The notes under the pieces: generated by a model
What the model was told of the DNA's origin: nothing
The model's database searches: none
The model's input: only the letters and a program-made list of their open reading frames with translations
Assembly (NCBI RefSeq): GCF_003336875.1
Contig: NZ_QGNJ01000012.1
Span: forward strand, 82,201 to 146,200
DNA length: 64,000 nucleotides
Source: Oleisolibacter albus
Lineage (GTDB): Bacteria > Pseudomonadota > Alphaproteobacteria > Azospirillales > Azospirillaceae
Reading direction: 5' to 3'
Made by a program: the position numbers and the translations under genes
In this document: positions 9,281 to 17,644 of the stretch, piece by piece
Layout: each line of letters starts with the position of its first letter
Position numbering within the stretch: position 1 is the stretch's first letter

Positions 9281-11674
9281 ATGCACCAGATCATGCAGCA
9301 GAGCTTCCTTCAGACGCTGGAATCCTGGACGTTCCGGAACCGGGTCCTGATCCTTGTCGTCTTCTCCGCGCTGACCCTGTTCATGGGCTGGCAGGCCTCG
9401 AAGCTGCGCGTGGACGCCGGCTTCGAGAAGGGCCTGCCGCTGCAGCACGAATATATGCAGACCTTCACCCAGTACCGGGACGAGTTCAACGGCGCCAACC
9501 GCATCCTCATCGCGCTGTCCGTGGACAAGGGTGACATCTACACGCCCGAATTCATGACCCGGCTGAAGAAGGTGACCGACGCCGTCTTCTTCATCCCAGG
9601 TGTCGACCGGGCCAGCGTCACCAGCCTGTTCACGCCCAATGTCCGCTTCATTGAGATCGTCGAGGACGGCTTCGCCGGCGGCAACGTCATCCCGGCGGAG
9701 TTCCAGCCCAACGAGGAATGGCTGCCCATCGTCCGCGAGAATGTGCTGAAGTCCGGCCAGGTCGGCCGGCTGGTGGCGGAGGATTTCACCGCCGCCCTGG
9801 TCAGTGCCCAGCTGGTGGAGCGGGACCCCCGCACCGGCGACAAGCTGGACTATCTCGACGTGGCCAAGCGGCTGGAGGCCATCCGGGCCGAGTTCGAGGA
9901 TCACGAGCAGGCGGGCAACGCCCCCCATGTCCAGATCCACATCATCGGCTTCGCCAAGGCCATCGGTGATATCGCCGACGGGGCCAAGAGCGTGGTGCTG
10001 TTCTTCGGTGTCGCCCTGGTCATCACCGCCCTGCTGGTCTACGGCTATGGCAAGAGCTGGCTGATGACGCTGACCATGCTGGGCGTGTCGCTCTGCACCG
10101 TCATCTGGCAGTTCGGCCTGCTGGTGCTGCTGGGCTTCGGCATCGACCCGATGTCGATCCTGGTGCCCTTCCTGGTCTTCGCCATCGCCATCAGCCACGG
10201 CGTGCAGAATGTCGGCACCATCACCCAGGAGATGGGCAAGGGCGCCGATGCCTTCACCGCCGCCCGCATCAGCTTCGAACGCCTGCTGATCCCCGGCGCC
10301 TCGGCCCTGCTGACCGACGCGCTGGCCTTCGTCACCATCGCCATCATCCAGATCCAGATGATCCAGGAGCTGGCGGTGGCCGTGTCCATCGGCATGCTGA
10401 TCATCATCATCACCCATCTGTGGGTGCTGCCGGTGGTGCTGAGCTACCTGCCGCTGGGCGATGCCTACCGCAAGCGTGTGGCCGGCCAGGTGGACCGTTT
10501 CGACCGGCTGTGGGAGATGATGGCGGTGTTCGCCCGCCCGCGCGGCGCCATCGCCATGCTGGTGGCCGGCCTGCTGGTGCTGGGCTGGTCCTGGCAGACC
10601 CAGGAGCACATGATCGTCGGCGACACCGAGGCCGGCGTGCCGGAACTGTGGCCCGACAGCCGCTACAACCAGGACGCCCAGCTGATCTCCAGCCGCTTCG
10701 CCATCGGCGTGGACATCATCCAGGTCATCGCCGAGACACCGGCCAATGGCTGCATCCTGCATCCGGTGATCCAGGAGATCGACAATTTCACCTGGGCCAT
10801 GGCCAATGTGCCGGGGGTGCGCTCGACCATGTCCATGGGCACGGCCATGCGGCTGGTCAATGCCGGCTGGAACGAGGGCAACCTGAACTGGCGGGTGCTG
10901 CCGCGTGACAGCCAGGTGCTGGTGCAGGCCCAGAGCAAGATCGAGACCTCCACCGGCCTGCTCAATGCCGACTGCTCGGTCATGCCGATCATGATTTTCA
11001 CCGAGGACCACAAGGCCGAGACCATCCAGCGCGTCGTCAACGCGGTGAAGGCCTATCAGGTGCGCAATCCCGAGGTGAAGCTGCGTCTGGCCACCGGCAA
11101 TGTCGGCACCATGGCCGCCACCAACGAGGTGGTGACCAAGGCGGAAAAGCCCATGCTGCTGCTGGTCTATGCCGCGGTGATCTTCTTCTGCCTGCTGACC
11201 TTCCGCTCGGTGGTCGGCTCCATCGCCACGGTGCTGCCGCTGATCGTGGTGTCGATCCTGTGCAATGCGCTGATGACCGTGCTGGGCATCGGCCTGAAGA
11301 TCAGCACCCTGCCGGCGGCGGCCATCGGCGTCGGCATCGGCGTGGATTACGGCCTCTACATCTTCAACCGGCTGCAAAACTATCTGAAGCACGGGCTGAA
11401 CTTCGCGGATGCCTATTACCGCACGCTGCAGGAAACCGGCAGCTCGGTCATGCTGACCGGCCTGACCCTGGCCGTGGCCGTGGCCACCTGGATGTTCAGC
11501 GATCTGAAGTTCCAGGCCGACATGGGCAAGCTGCTGACCTTCATCTTCCTGGCCAACATGATCGGCGCCATCGTCATGCTGCCGGCCGTGGCGGCCCTGC
11601 TCTACAAGATCTTCCCCAAGCTGTTCGAGAACGAGGTCAAACGCGCCTCCCAGCGCACCTTCGCCGCGCACTGA
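9281..11674 (+). CDS. MMPL/RND family transporter
   Basis: 797 residues with the RND/MMPL architecture: TM1 near residues 20-40, a large periplasmic loop, then TM2-6, and the same pattern repeated in the second half. Intramembrane segments such as AIGVGIGVDYGLYIFNRL (second half) and FLVFAIAISHGVQNV (first half) are typical. It is shorter than AcrB-type pumps (about 1040) and matches the hydrophobe-exporter branch that includes MmpL and HpnN-like proteins. Substrate unknown. As last gene of the DUF1302/DUF1329/YCF48 cluster it is the probable energy-coupled inner-membrane component, using the proton gradient. A strong terminator follows. Confidence 0.92.
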   Translation: MHQIMQQSFLQTLESWTFRNRVLILVVFSALTLFMGWQASKLRVDAGFEKGLPLQHEYMQTFTQYRDEFNGANRILIALSVDKGDIYTPEFMTRLKKVTDAVFFIPGVDRASVTSLFTPNVRFIEIVEDGFAGGNVIPAEFQPNEEWLPIVRENVLKSGQVGRLVAEDFTAALVSAQLVERDPRTGDKLDYLDVAKRLEAIRAEFEDHEQAGNAPHVQIHIIGFAKAIGDIADGAKSVVLFFGVALVITALLVYGYGKSWLMTLTMLGVSLCTVIWQFGLLVLLGFGIDPMSILVPFLVFAIAISHGVQNVGTITQEMGKGADAFTAARISFERLLIPGASALLTDALAFVTIAIIQIQMIQELAVAVSIGMLIIIITHLWVLPVVLSYLPLGDAYRKRVAGQVDRFDRLWEMMAVFARPRGAIAMLVAGLLVLGWSWQTQEHMIVGDTEAGVPELWPDSRYNQDAQLISSRFAIGVDIIQVIAETPANGCILHPVIQEIDNFTWAMANVPGVRSTMSMGTAMRLVNAGWNEGNLNWRVLPRDSQVLVQAQSKIETSTGLLNADCSVMPIMIFTEDHKAETIQRVVNAVKAYQVRNPEVKLRLATGNVGTMAATNEVVTKAEKPMLLLVYAAVIFFCLLTFRSVVGSIATVLPLIVVSILCNALMTVLGIGLKISTLPAAAIGVGIGVDYGLYIFNRLQNYLKHGLNFADAYYRTLQETGSSVMLTGLTLAVAVATWMFSDLKFQADMGKLLTFIFLANMIGAIVMLPAVAALLYKIFPKLFENEVKRASQRTFAAH

Positions 11675-11698
11675 CCCGGGCGCGGCTGGCCAAAGGAC

Positions 11699-11728
11699 GG
11701 GCCGCAGGGGCAACCCTGCGGCCCTTTT
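11699..11728 (+). terminator. Intrinsic terminator of the MMPL cluster
   Basis: An 11-bp perfect stem (11699-11709 with 11714-11724), GCAA loop, then TTTT. It ends the rightward four-gene cluster 25 bp after the MMPL stop. Confidence 0.9.
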
Positions 11729-11761
11729 GCTTGTGGCGGTCCCACACAGCCGGCGGACAGC

Positions 11762-11791
11762 AAAAGGGCCGCGGGAACGATCCCGCGGCCC
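11762..11791 (-). terminator. Intrinsic terminator of the autotransporter gene
   Basis: An 11-bp perfect stem (11766-11776 with 11781-11791), four-base loop, then a T run on the minus strand (AAAA at 11762-11765). It faces the MMPL terminator 34 bp away, so each strand has its own terminator. Confidence 0.88.
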
Positions 11792-11814
11792 TGTCTGGCC
11801 CGAAGCCGGGCAGA

Positions 11815-13701
11815 TCAGAACTGGAGTTTGACCCGGCCGACAAAGGCGTTGTCGTCGCGGTCGCCGGTGAACTGGCCTTCCCAGCCCAGGGTGGCGGCGA
11901 TGCTGCCGGACTCGAGGGTCAGGCCCAGACCGCCGACCAGCCTTCCCTCGTCACCGGAGCCGGATTCCATCATGTTGCGGCCGCTGCCCGGCAGGTTCGA
12001 GAAGATGCGGCGGTTATCGTTCAGGAACTCGTACTCATAGGCGATCTTGATGGTCGGCAGGATGGCCATGCCGGCATCGCCGAAGCGGCCCGCCGCCGAG
12101 ACGCCCAGCGAGCCGACCAGGGATTCGGCATCGAACTTCTTGACCTGCAGGTTGAGGAAATTCGCCCCGTCCTCGGTATAGCCGTCGACGGTGATATTGG
12201 CATAGCGCAGCCCGGCCACCGGGCCGATCGACAGAGTCCCCACGCTGGGGGTCCAGCCCACGGTGGCGCCGGCACCATAGGTGTTGGCGAAGGTCGATCC
12301 TTCCGCCTCGGCATAATAGGGGAAGCGGGTGGCACGGCCGATATCGTAGCTGCCATAGCTGTAGCCCAGCCAGCCGTCGAACCAGAGCGCATCCACCGCT
12401 GCCGTACCATAGGCCAGGATGCCATAGCTGTCGGCATCGACCTTGCCGTAATGCGCATCGGTCTTCAGGTCGGCATTGGCGTAGCTGAAGGCCAGGCCGA
12501 CCAGCAGATGCTGGTCCACCTGATAATCCACGCCGGCCCCCAGGCTGTAGCCGTCATAGTCGAAGCCGAACTGGCCCTCGATCTCGTCCTGGTCGCCATC
12601 CACATAGGAGCCGAAGGTGAACAGACCGTAGCGCCCGTCGCGGCCGGCCTGGGCGCTGGGCTGCATCGCGGTGACGCTGCCGCCGCCGAGGCGGGCCGCC
12701 GCCATGCGGCCGGCCACGGCCTGGCTGCCCAGGTCGAACAGGCGCAGTCCCAGCTGGGTGGCCGTGGTGATGGCCGCCGGCGCCTCATAGGTGGCCGACA
12801 GCGAGGCATCGGCCAGTTGGGCGATGATCTGATGCGCCGCCGTGGTGGGATGCACCGGGTCGTTGAACACGGTGGTGGCCGCCCCGGCCGCCGTGGCGCA
12901 GGCGCCCGTCGGCACATAGGTCCCGCCGGCTCCCGCTGGCACCGTGCAGGGGACGGTGGTGTTGGTCAGGCCGTAAAGGCTGGTATTGGCAGCCATGTCG
13001 CGGAACAGGCGGTTGACATCGACCACGGTGACGGTCGCCCCTTGTCCGCGCAGCCCCTGGGCCACGTCCTGGACGGCCTGGGCGTGCAGGTCGGACAGCT
13101 GGTCGGCACTGGCCTTGGTCGCCTCCGTCTGCGCACTGGTGGCTGGAATGCGCCCCAGCGGCGGCAGGTTGACCAGAAGAAAATCGCGGGCCCCGGCCGT
13201 ATAGAGCCGGCCGGCCTGGGTGCGGACGGTGGTCGCCACGGCGCCGATGGTGGTCTGCACCTGGGTGGTGCTGGGGGCCGTCGCCCCGCCGAGCAGGGCC
13301 AGATAGTCGTTCCCGCCGATCCACAGCCCCACCAGCCGGTTCGAGGGCAGGGTCGGGTTGGCGGCCAGATAGCGGTCCACCTGCGGCGTCAGATCGGTCA
13401 GCGCCCCGACCGGCGTCGCACGGGTGACGGCGGTGGCGCCGCCGAAGGCCTGGCTGTCCACGGAGATGCCGCGCAGGCTGGCCAGATACTCCGCCCAGAC
13501 CTGACCGTTGCTGAAGCGGCCGTTGGTGACGTTGGCCCCGGTGGGAGCGGGCTGGCCCAGGATACGGGCGAAATTGTTGGTGTCGCTGAGACTGTCGCCG
13601 AAGATCACGGCGGAGGAGAAGTCGAACGGCTCGGCGGCCGCGCCACCCGCCAGAGTCAGAATCGTGGCGGCTGCCGTGGTGGCAAGGAGATGACGAATCA
13701 T
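11815..13701 (-). CDS. GDSL/SGNH esterase autotransporter
   Basis: 628 residues from ATG 13701, chosen because a GGGAGGA site and a signal peptide (GGAAAEPFDF) follow; the open frame further upstream is not supported. The passenger domain begins with the SGNH block I motif, FGDSLSDTNNF, contains IGGNDY (block III-like) and DPVHPTTAAHQ (block V Asp/His). From about residue 350 a C-terminal autotransporter beta-domain follows, ending in VGRVKLQF with the terminal Phe expected for BAM recognition. It resembles Pseudomonas EstA-type surface esterases, which act on short-chain or glycerol esters. It converges on the MMPL cluster. Confidence 0.93.
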   Translation of the reverse strand: MIRHLLATTAAATILTLAGGAAAEPFDFSSAVIFGDSLSDTNNFARILGQPAPTGANVTNGRFSNGQVWAEYLASLRGISVDSQAFGGATAVTRATPVGALTDLTPQVDRYLAANPTLPSNRLVGLWIGGNDYLALLGGATAPSTTQVQTTIGAVATTVRTQAGRLYTAGARDFLLVNLPPLGRIPATSAQTEATKASADQLSDLHAQAVQDVAQGLRGQGATVTVVDVNRLFRDMAANTSLYGLTNTTVPCTVPAGAGGTYVPTGACATAAGAATTVFNDPVHPTTAAHQIIAQLADASLSATYEAPAAITTATQLGLRLFDLGSQAVAGRMAAARLGGGSVTAMQPSAQAGRDGRYGLFTFGSYVDGDQDEIEGQFGFDYDGYSLGAGVDYQVDQHLLVGLAFSYANADLKTDAHYGKVDADSYGILAYGTAAVDALWFDGWLGYSYGSYDIGRATRFPYYAEAEGSTFANTYGAGATVGWTPSVGTLSIGPVAGLRYANITVDGYTEDGANFLNLQVKKFDAESLVGSLGVSAAGRFGDAGMAILPTIKIAYEYEFLNDNRRIFSNLPGSGRNMMESGSGDEGRLVGGLGLTLESGSIAATLGWEGQFTGDRDDNAFVGRVKLQF

Positions 13702-14009
13702 GGGTGCTGCTTCCTCCCAAGGGCCGGGCATCTGATGCGCCCGTGCTGTGACACCCAACCGTAGCCAAACCGTCACGATGGGGAAAGAGAATGCGTGCAG
13801 GGGTGCCGGAAACTGCCGGTTAACCGTGGCAGAGCGGCAACCGTTCGCCCGCCATCGTGTTGGCATGCCGCCGTCCCGCCGGACGGGAGACCCCGGCCGA
13901 CCGGCCCATCGGCAAGGAAAAGGGCGGCCGGTGACCGGCCGCCCTTCAATATTCATCGCGTGCATCACAGGTCCCGGTGGACCGGCAGGCCTACCCGCCT
14001 GCCCGGGTC
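13702..14009. other. Intergenic region before the autotransporter gene
   Basis: This 308-bp gap between two leftward genes holds the terminator of the cytochrome gene and must hold the promoter of the autotransporter gene. The part nearest the autotransporter (13740-13860) is less GC-rich. No operator palindrome was recognised. Confidence 0.4.
13916..13945 (-). terminator. Intrinsic terminator of the cytochrome c gene
   Basis: A 12-bp stem (13921-13932 with 13934-13945, inner pairs opening to form the loop) followed on the minus strand by a T run (AAAA at 13918-13921). It lies 65 bp beyond the cytochrome stop. Confidence 0.8.
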
Positions 14010-14390
14010 TCAGCCCTCGGAGGCCTTGTGCAGATAGGCGATGAGGTCGGCGCGGTCCTGGGCGTTGGGCACGCCGGGGAAGGCCATCTTGTTGCCGGGC
14101 AGGAAGGCCTGCGGCTTGGTCAGCCACTGGTCCAGCTTGTCCGGCGTCCACTCGAAGTTCGCCCCCTTCAGCGCGTCGGAGTACTTGAAGCCCTCCACCG
14201 CCGCGGTGTGACGGCCGAACAGGCCGTGCAGGTTCGGGCCGACCTTGTTCGGGCCGCCCTTCTCGATGGTGTGGCAGGCCTTGCAGCGGGCGAACACCTT
14301 CTCGCCCTTGGCGGCATCGCCGTCCTCGGCGACGGCGGCGGTGGCGACCAGCGCGAGCGCCAGACCGGCAGCGGCAGCAAACAGACGCAT
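14010..14390 (-). CDS. Class I monohaem cytochrome c
   Basis: 126 residues: signal peptide (about 21 residues, cleaved near AVA-EDG), then haem-attachment motif CKACH, and a distal Met ligand in [18 protein letters not shown] is a classic cytochrome c2/mitochondrial-type block. It is a small soluble periplasmic electron carrier, probably between the bc1 complex and a terminal oxidase. It is monocistronic, with its own terminator. Precise subgroup (c2, c550, c552) cannot be set from sequence alone. Confidence 0.93.
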   Translation of the reverse strand: MRLFAAAAGLALALVATAAVAEDGDAAKGEKVFARCKACHTIEKGGPNKVGPNLHGLFGRHTAAVEGFKYSDALKGANFEWTPDKLDQWLTKPQAFLPGNKMAFPGVPNAQDRADLIAYLHKASEG

Positions 14391-14526
14391 AATGGGAGCA
14401 CCCTCAACTTGGTGTGGCAGAGTTGAACCCGCAGGCTATGCCTGCCCCCGACGGGGGTCAACGCGCCTGCGGCGTGCGGTCGCGGGGCATTTGGTCAGGG
14501 TGGCGGGGCCTCGGACGCGGCGGCAC

Positions 14527-14874
14527 TCAGCGGCAGCGCAGCCGGGCTGCGGCCCGTGCCACCAGCATGCCGAGCGCGGCACCGGCCGCCGCCGGCAGCG
14601 CGGCCACGGCGGCGGAGATCAGTCCGCGGTCCAGGCCCGTCATCTGACTGCCCGGCAGATCGGGACCCAGCAGATTGGCGGCCAGCACGCCGATGGCCAG
14701 CCCCAGCACCGCCGATAGCGCCCAGCGCGGAGCCGCCGCCGTCAGGATGAAGCCGGAGACGGCCAGCATCAGCAACGTCCCCTCCAGCTCGGCGGCCGTG
14801 AGATCCCACAGGCCGGCGCAGGCGCCGGACAGCAGGGACAGGACGGTCAGCAGCAGAGATTTGGCGGTCAGCAT
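14527..14874 (-). CDS. Small hydrophobic protein, unknown function
   Basis: 115 residues with about three or four predicted membrane helices (near residues 5-22, 32-50, 52-70 and 85-107). No family recognised. The start at 14874 has only a weak ribosome-binding site. Its hydrophobic pattern with basic C-terminal ARAAARLRCR supports an inner-membrane protein. It stands alone between the cytochrome gene and the coiled-coil pair. Confidence 0.5.
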   Translation of the reverse strand: MLTAKSLLLTVLSLLSGACAGLWDLTAAELEGTLLMLAVSGFILTAAAPRWALSAVLGLAIGVLAANLLGPDLPGSQMTGLDRGLISAAVAALPAAAGAALGMLVARAAARLRCR

Positions 14875-15009
14875 GGCGATTGGCCGGAAACAGGGGGCGG
14901 GATCATCCGACCCTTAATAAGGGGGGCGATTGCGGCGGAAGCCTGTCATCCCCCCGGCCAAGGCTTGGCTTTTCGTCCCCCTGGGCGTTTGCGGTCCCGT
15001 CAAAGGCCC

Positions 15010-15549
15010 CTAGAGGCTGTCGCCGGTCCCCTGCAGCGGCTCCGGCGTGCCGACCACGTAGCCCCGATCGGCGGGAAAGCGGGCCGATGTCTTGGCCTCT
15101 GCCAGTTTGGCTGCCGCCGCCCAGACCACATAGCGGCGCCCCTGGCGCCAGGACTCGGCCAGGTCGGCCGGCGCGTTGCGGGACAGGCTGCCGAAATGGG
15201 GATGCCGCACCGTGAGCACGAAACAGCTGTCTCCCTCCTGACGGCGCTCATCCACCACATAGAGCTGGGATTCCGAGCCGGCGCGGGCCCGTTCCACCGA
15301 TGCCTCGCCCTGGTCGATGCCACCGGTCAGCCGGGCCAGTTCCCGTTCCATGCCCCGCACTTCCCGCCGCAGATCCAGGCTGCCCTTGGCCTTCTCCCGC
15401 ATCTGGGCCACGGCCTGCTGCAGCTTGCGCCGCCGCACCAGATGCAGGTGCCGGACGCGGCGGATGCGCTGGGACACCGATGCCGCCACCTGCGCCGCCG
15501 TGACCAGACCGCCCAGCAGACCGAACCACAGGCCGAGATGCTCCATCAT
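15010..15549 (-). CDS. Membrane-anchored coiled-coil protein
   Basis: 179 residues. An N-terminal hydrophobic segment (LGLWFGLLGGLVTAAQVAAS) precedes a basic, heptad-like helix (residues about 30-85, rich in Arg/Gln/Leu) and a C-terminal beta-rich part with YVVWAAAAKLAEAK. No named family recognised. Its start overlaps the stop of the upstream gene by 4 bp, so translation is probably coupled. The pair shares architecture (one N-terminal helix, long coiled coil, small C-terminal domain) and may form a hetero-oligomer at the inner membrane. Confidence 0.65.
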   Translation of the reverse strand: MMEHLGLWFGLLGGLVTAAQVAASVSQRIRRVRHLHLVRRRKLQQAVAQMREKAKGSLDLRREVRGMERELARLTGGIDQGEASVERARAGSESQLYVVDERRQEGDSCFVLTVRHPHFGSLSRNAPADLAESWRQGRRYVVWAAAAKLAEAKTSARFPADRGYVVGTPEPLQGTGDSL

Positions 15550-16157
15550 GACAGACCATCCGACCGGGCTGCCGTCGCAGGTGCAGAGACCGCCCCGTCC
15601 GCATCGCCGGACTCGGAGATCTCGATGATGAAAAAGCCCATGGCCGGCGGGAAAGCGCGTTCGATCATCACCTTGGCTTCAGCGATGCTGTAGGTCCAGA
15701 CCAGCACCTGCTGCGACCGCGCCCAGGATGGCGACAGGGTCGGGTGCTCCTTGCGCTCCGACTGGGCACGCTGGACGTGACGGTTCACCACCTGGGCCAG
15801 GAAGCGGCGGGCCGGGCGTTCCGGCCGCTGGAAGGCATCCTCCTCCCCCAGCACCCGCATCAGCTTGGAGCGGCTGACCTGCATATCGGCCACACGGCGC
15901 GTGACCATGTAGTGGCGGCGCCGGGCCGATTTCAGCTGGGCATCCAGCTGGGCCAGCCGGGGCAGCAGGGCGGCCCGCCGCTGCTCGAACCGGTGGGACA
16001 GACCGGCCACCTTGCGCAGCCGGTCATCCAGACCGTCCACCCCCAGGCTGCGGGCGGCGGCCTGCTCCAGCAGATGTGCGACGGCCAGCCCGGTCAGATA
16101 GGCGATGCCCGCGACCGCCAGGAAGACGACCCCGGCCTCGACCAGATTCTGCAGCAT
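15546..16157 (-). CDS. Membrane-anchored coiled-coil protein, partner
   Basis: 203 residues with a TM helix at about 7-28 (GVVFLAVAGIAYLTGLAVAH) followed by a heptad-rich coiled coil (about 45-95) and a C-terminal domain ending in a low-complexity tail. SWARSQQVLVWTYSIAEAKVMIERAFPP is a distinctive block that I cannot assign. It is first of a two-gene operon with a 4-bp overlap. The role is unknown; the shared layout suggests a membrane-scaffold pair. Confidence 0.65.
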   Translation of the reverse strand: MLQNLVEAGVVFLAVAGIAYLTGLAVAHLLEQAAARSLGVDGLDDRLRKVAGLSHRFEQRRAALLPRLAQLDAQLKSARRRHYMVTRRVADMQVSRSKLMRVLGEEDAFQRPERPARRFLAQVVNRHVQRAQSERKEHPTLSPSWARSQQVLVWTYSIAEAKVMIERAFPPAMGFFIIEISESGDADGAVSAPATAARSDGLS

Positions 16158-16268
16158 GCTCCGCCATCCGATAAACCCGCGCGCAGTATAGGCCGGACAG
16201 GACGGCGGACGGAAGCGGAGGCAGGCCGGCCATGCAGCCGCCGGCCCGCCCCGACCAATGCCGTGGGA

Positions 16269-17300
16269 TCAGCCCCGCGCCGGCTCCTCCGACACCTGGA
16301 GCGCCAGCTTGCCGGTATTGCCGCCGGTGAACAGCTTCTTGAAGCTGGTGATGGTGTTCTCCAGCCCCTGGTCCAGATCCACCTTCCACTTGATGCGGCC
16401 CTCGGCGATCCAGGGACCCATCTCGGCATACAGCTCGCCCAGGCGCGGGGCGTAATCCAGCACCAGGAATCCCTCCATGCGGGCGCGGCGCGACACCAGG
16501 ATCGACAGGTTGCGCGGGCCGGGCTGGGGCTCGGTGGCGTTGTACTGGCTGATGGCGCCGCAGAAGGCGATGCGGGCCTTGATGTTGAGCAGATCCAGCA
16601 CCGCCTCGCCGATCTCGCCGCCCACATTCTCGAAATAGACGTCCACACCGGCGGGGCAGGCGGCGCGCAGTTCCTTGCGCCAGCCCTGCGCCTTGTAGTC
16701 CACGGCGGCGTCGAAGCCCAGCTCCTCCACCAGCCAGCGGCCCTTCTCCGGCCCGCCGGCGATGCCGACCACGCGGCAGCCCTTCAGCTTGGCGATCTGG
16801 CCGACCATGGAGCCGACGGCCCCGGCCGCGGCGGAGACCACCACCGTCTCTCCCTCCTTTGGCTTGCCGATGTCCAGCAGGCCGAAATAGGCGGTGGCGC
16901 CGGTCATGCCCAGCGGCCCCATATAGGCCAGCAGCGGCAGGCCGGGAATGTTCGGCACCTTGCTGAAGGATTTGCCGTCGGTGACCACATAGTCGGCCCA
17001 GCCGCCCATGCCGCTGACCAGATCGCCGACCTTCACCTTGTCGTGGTTGGAGGCGTCCACCACCCCCAGCACCAGCCCGCGCATGGTGCTGCCCAGCGGC
17101 ACCGCCGGCAGGTAGCTGTCATACTGCATCCACACGGCGTTGGTGGGGTCCAGCGACAGATAGATGGTGCGGACGCGGTACTGGCCGGGACCGGGCTGCG
17201 GCGCCGGCTCCTCGCGCAGGCTCAGCACCTGCTCGAAATTCCCCCCCTTGGGACGCTCGGTCAGCACCCAGTGCCGGTTCACGGCGGCATTGCTCGACAT
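16269..17300 (-). CDS. Zinc-free medium-chain NADP-dependent oxidoreductase
   Basis: 343 residues from ATG 17300 (AAGGAGG site). This is a medium-chain dehydrogenase/reductase of the YncB/CurA/leukotriene-B4-dehydrogenase branch: N-terminal GroES-like fold with LDPTNAVWM, then a Rossmann domain with AAAGAVGSMVGQIAKLKG. No catalytic zinc ligands are seen. Relatives reduce alkenals, curcumin or 15-keto-prostaglandin-like enones with NADPH, so a detoxifying double-bond reductase is likely. It is divergent from the siderophore receptor gene. Confidence 0.9.
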   Translation of the reverse strand: MSSNAAVNRHWVLTERPKGGNFEQVLSLREEPAPQPGPGQYRVRTIYLSLDPTNAVWMQYDSYLPAVPLGSTMRGLVLGVVDASNHDKVKVGDLVSGMGGWADYVVTDGKSFSKVPNIPGLPLLAYMGPLGMTGATAYFGLLDIGKPKEGETVVVSAAAGAVGSMVGQIAKLKGCRVVGIAGGPEKGRWLVEELGFDAAVDYKAQGWRKELRAACPAGVDVYFENVGGEIGEAVLDLLNIKARIAFCGAISQYNATEPQPGPRNLSILVSRRARMEGFLVLDYAPRLGELYAEMGPWIAEGRIKWKVDLDQGLENTITSFKKLFTGGNTGKLALQVSEEPARG

Positions 17301-17644
17301 GGTTCCTCCTTGACGCAGTATTCGGGACACAGTGGTTGGGCGCCGCATTGGCCGCGCCGGGTGCGGGGTTCATCCCCGTTCGCCGCCAGCATCGGCGAAA
17401 GCACTGCCGGCCTCAACGGAAAAAACGCACGATCGTTCGTTATATGCGGTCTGTGGCCGGGTACGGACGTGGCCTGTCGGTCACAGGCCACGGCTCCAAG
17501 GACAGCGGGCCGGAGCAAGGGCTTTACAAACCGGGGACGCATCCGTATGCCTGCGCTCGAAATGCAAATCATTTGCATTATTAGTCTCAGTCCGGACTGG
17601 CGCAGCCTGTCCCGGCCCAACCGATCGGCGTCGACGAGGGGAAA
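17301..17644. other. Divergent regulatory region with Fur-like site
   Basis: This 344-bp gap separates the reductase and TonB receptor genes. It contains the palindrome described at 17561-17579 and the AT-richest stretch of the neighbourhood (17540-17590). No convincing protein-coding frame was seen. Confidence 0.5.
17561..17579. promoter_or_regulatory. Fur-like operator
   Basis: A perfect 19-bp palindrome, AATGCAAATCATTTGCATT, with a single central base, 66 bp before the TonB-receptor start. Its arms and TGCAAATCATTTGCA core match alphaproteobacterial Fur-type iron boxes (family knowledge). Its position before a siderophore receptor supports iron repression. RirA or Irr control cannot be excluded. 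Confidence 0.78.

Noticed and set aside
8933..11713. 926-codon minus-strand frame
   Set aside because: Antisense shadow of the MMPL gene; His/Gln/Gly-rich composition and no motifs.
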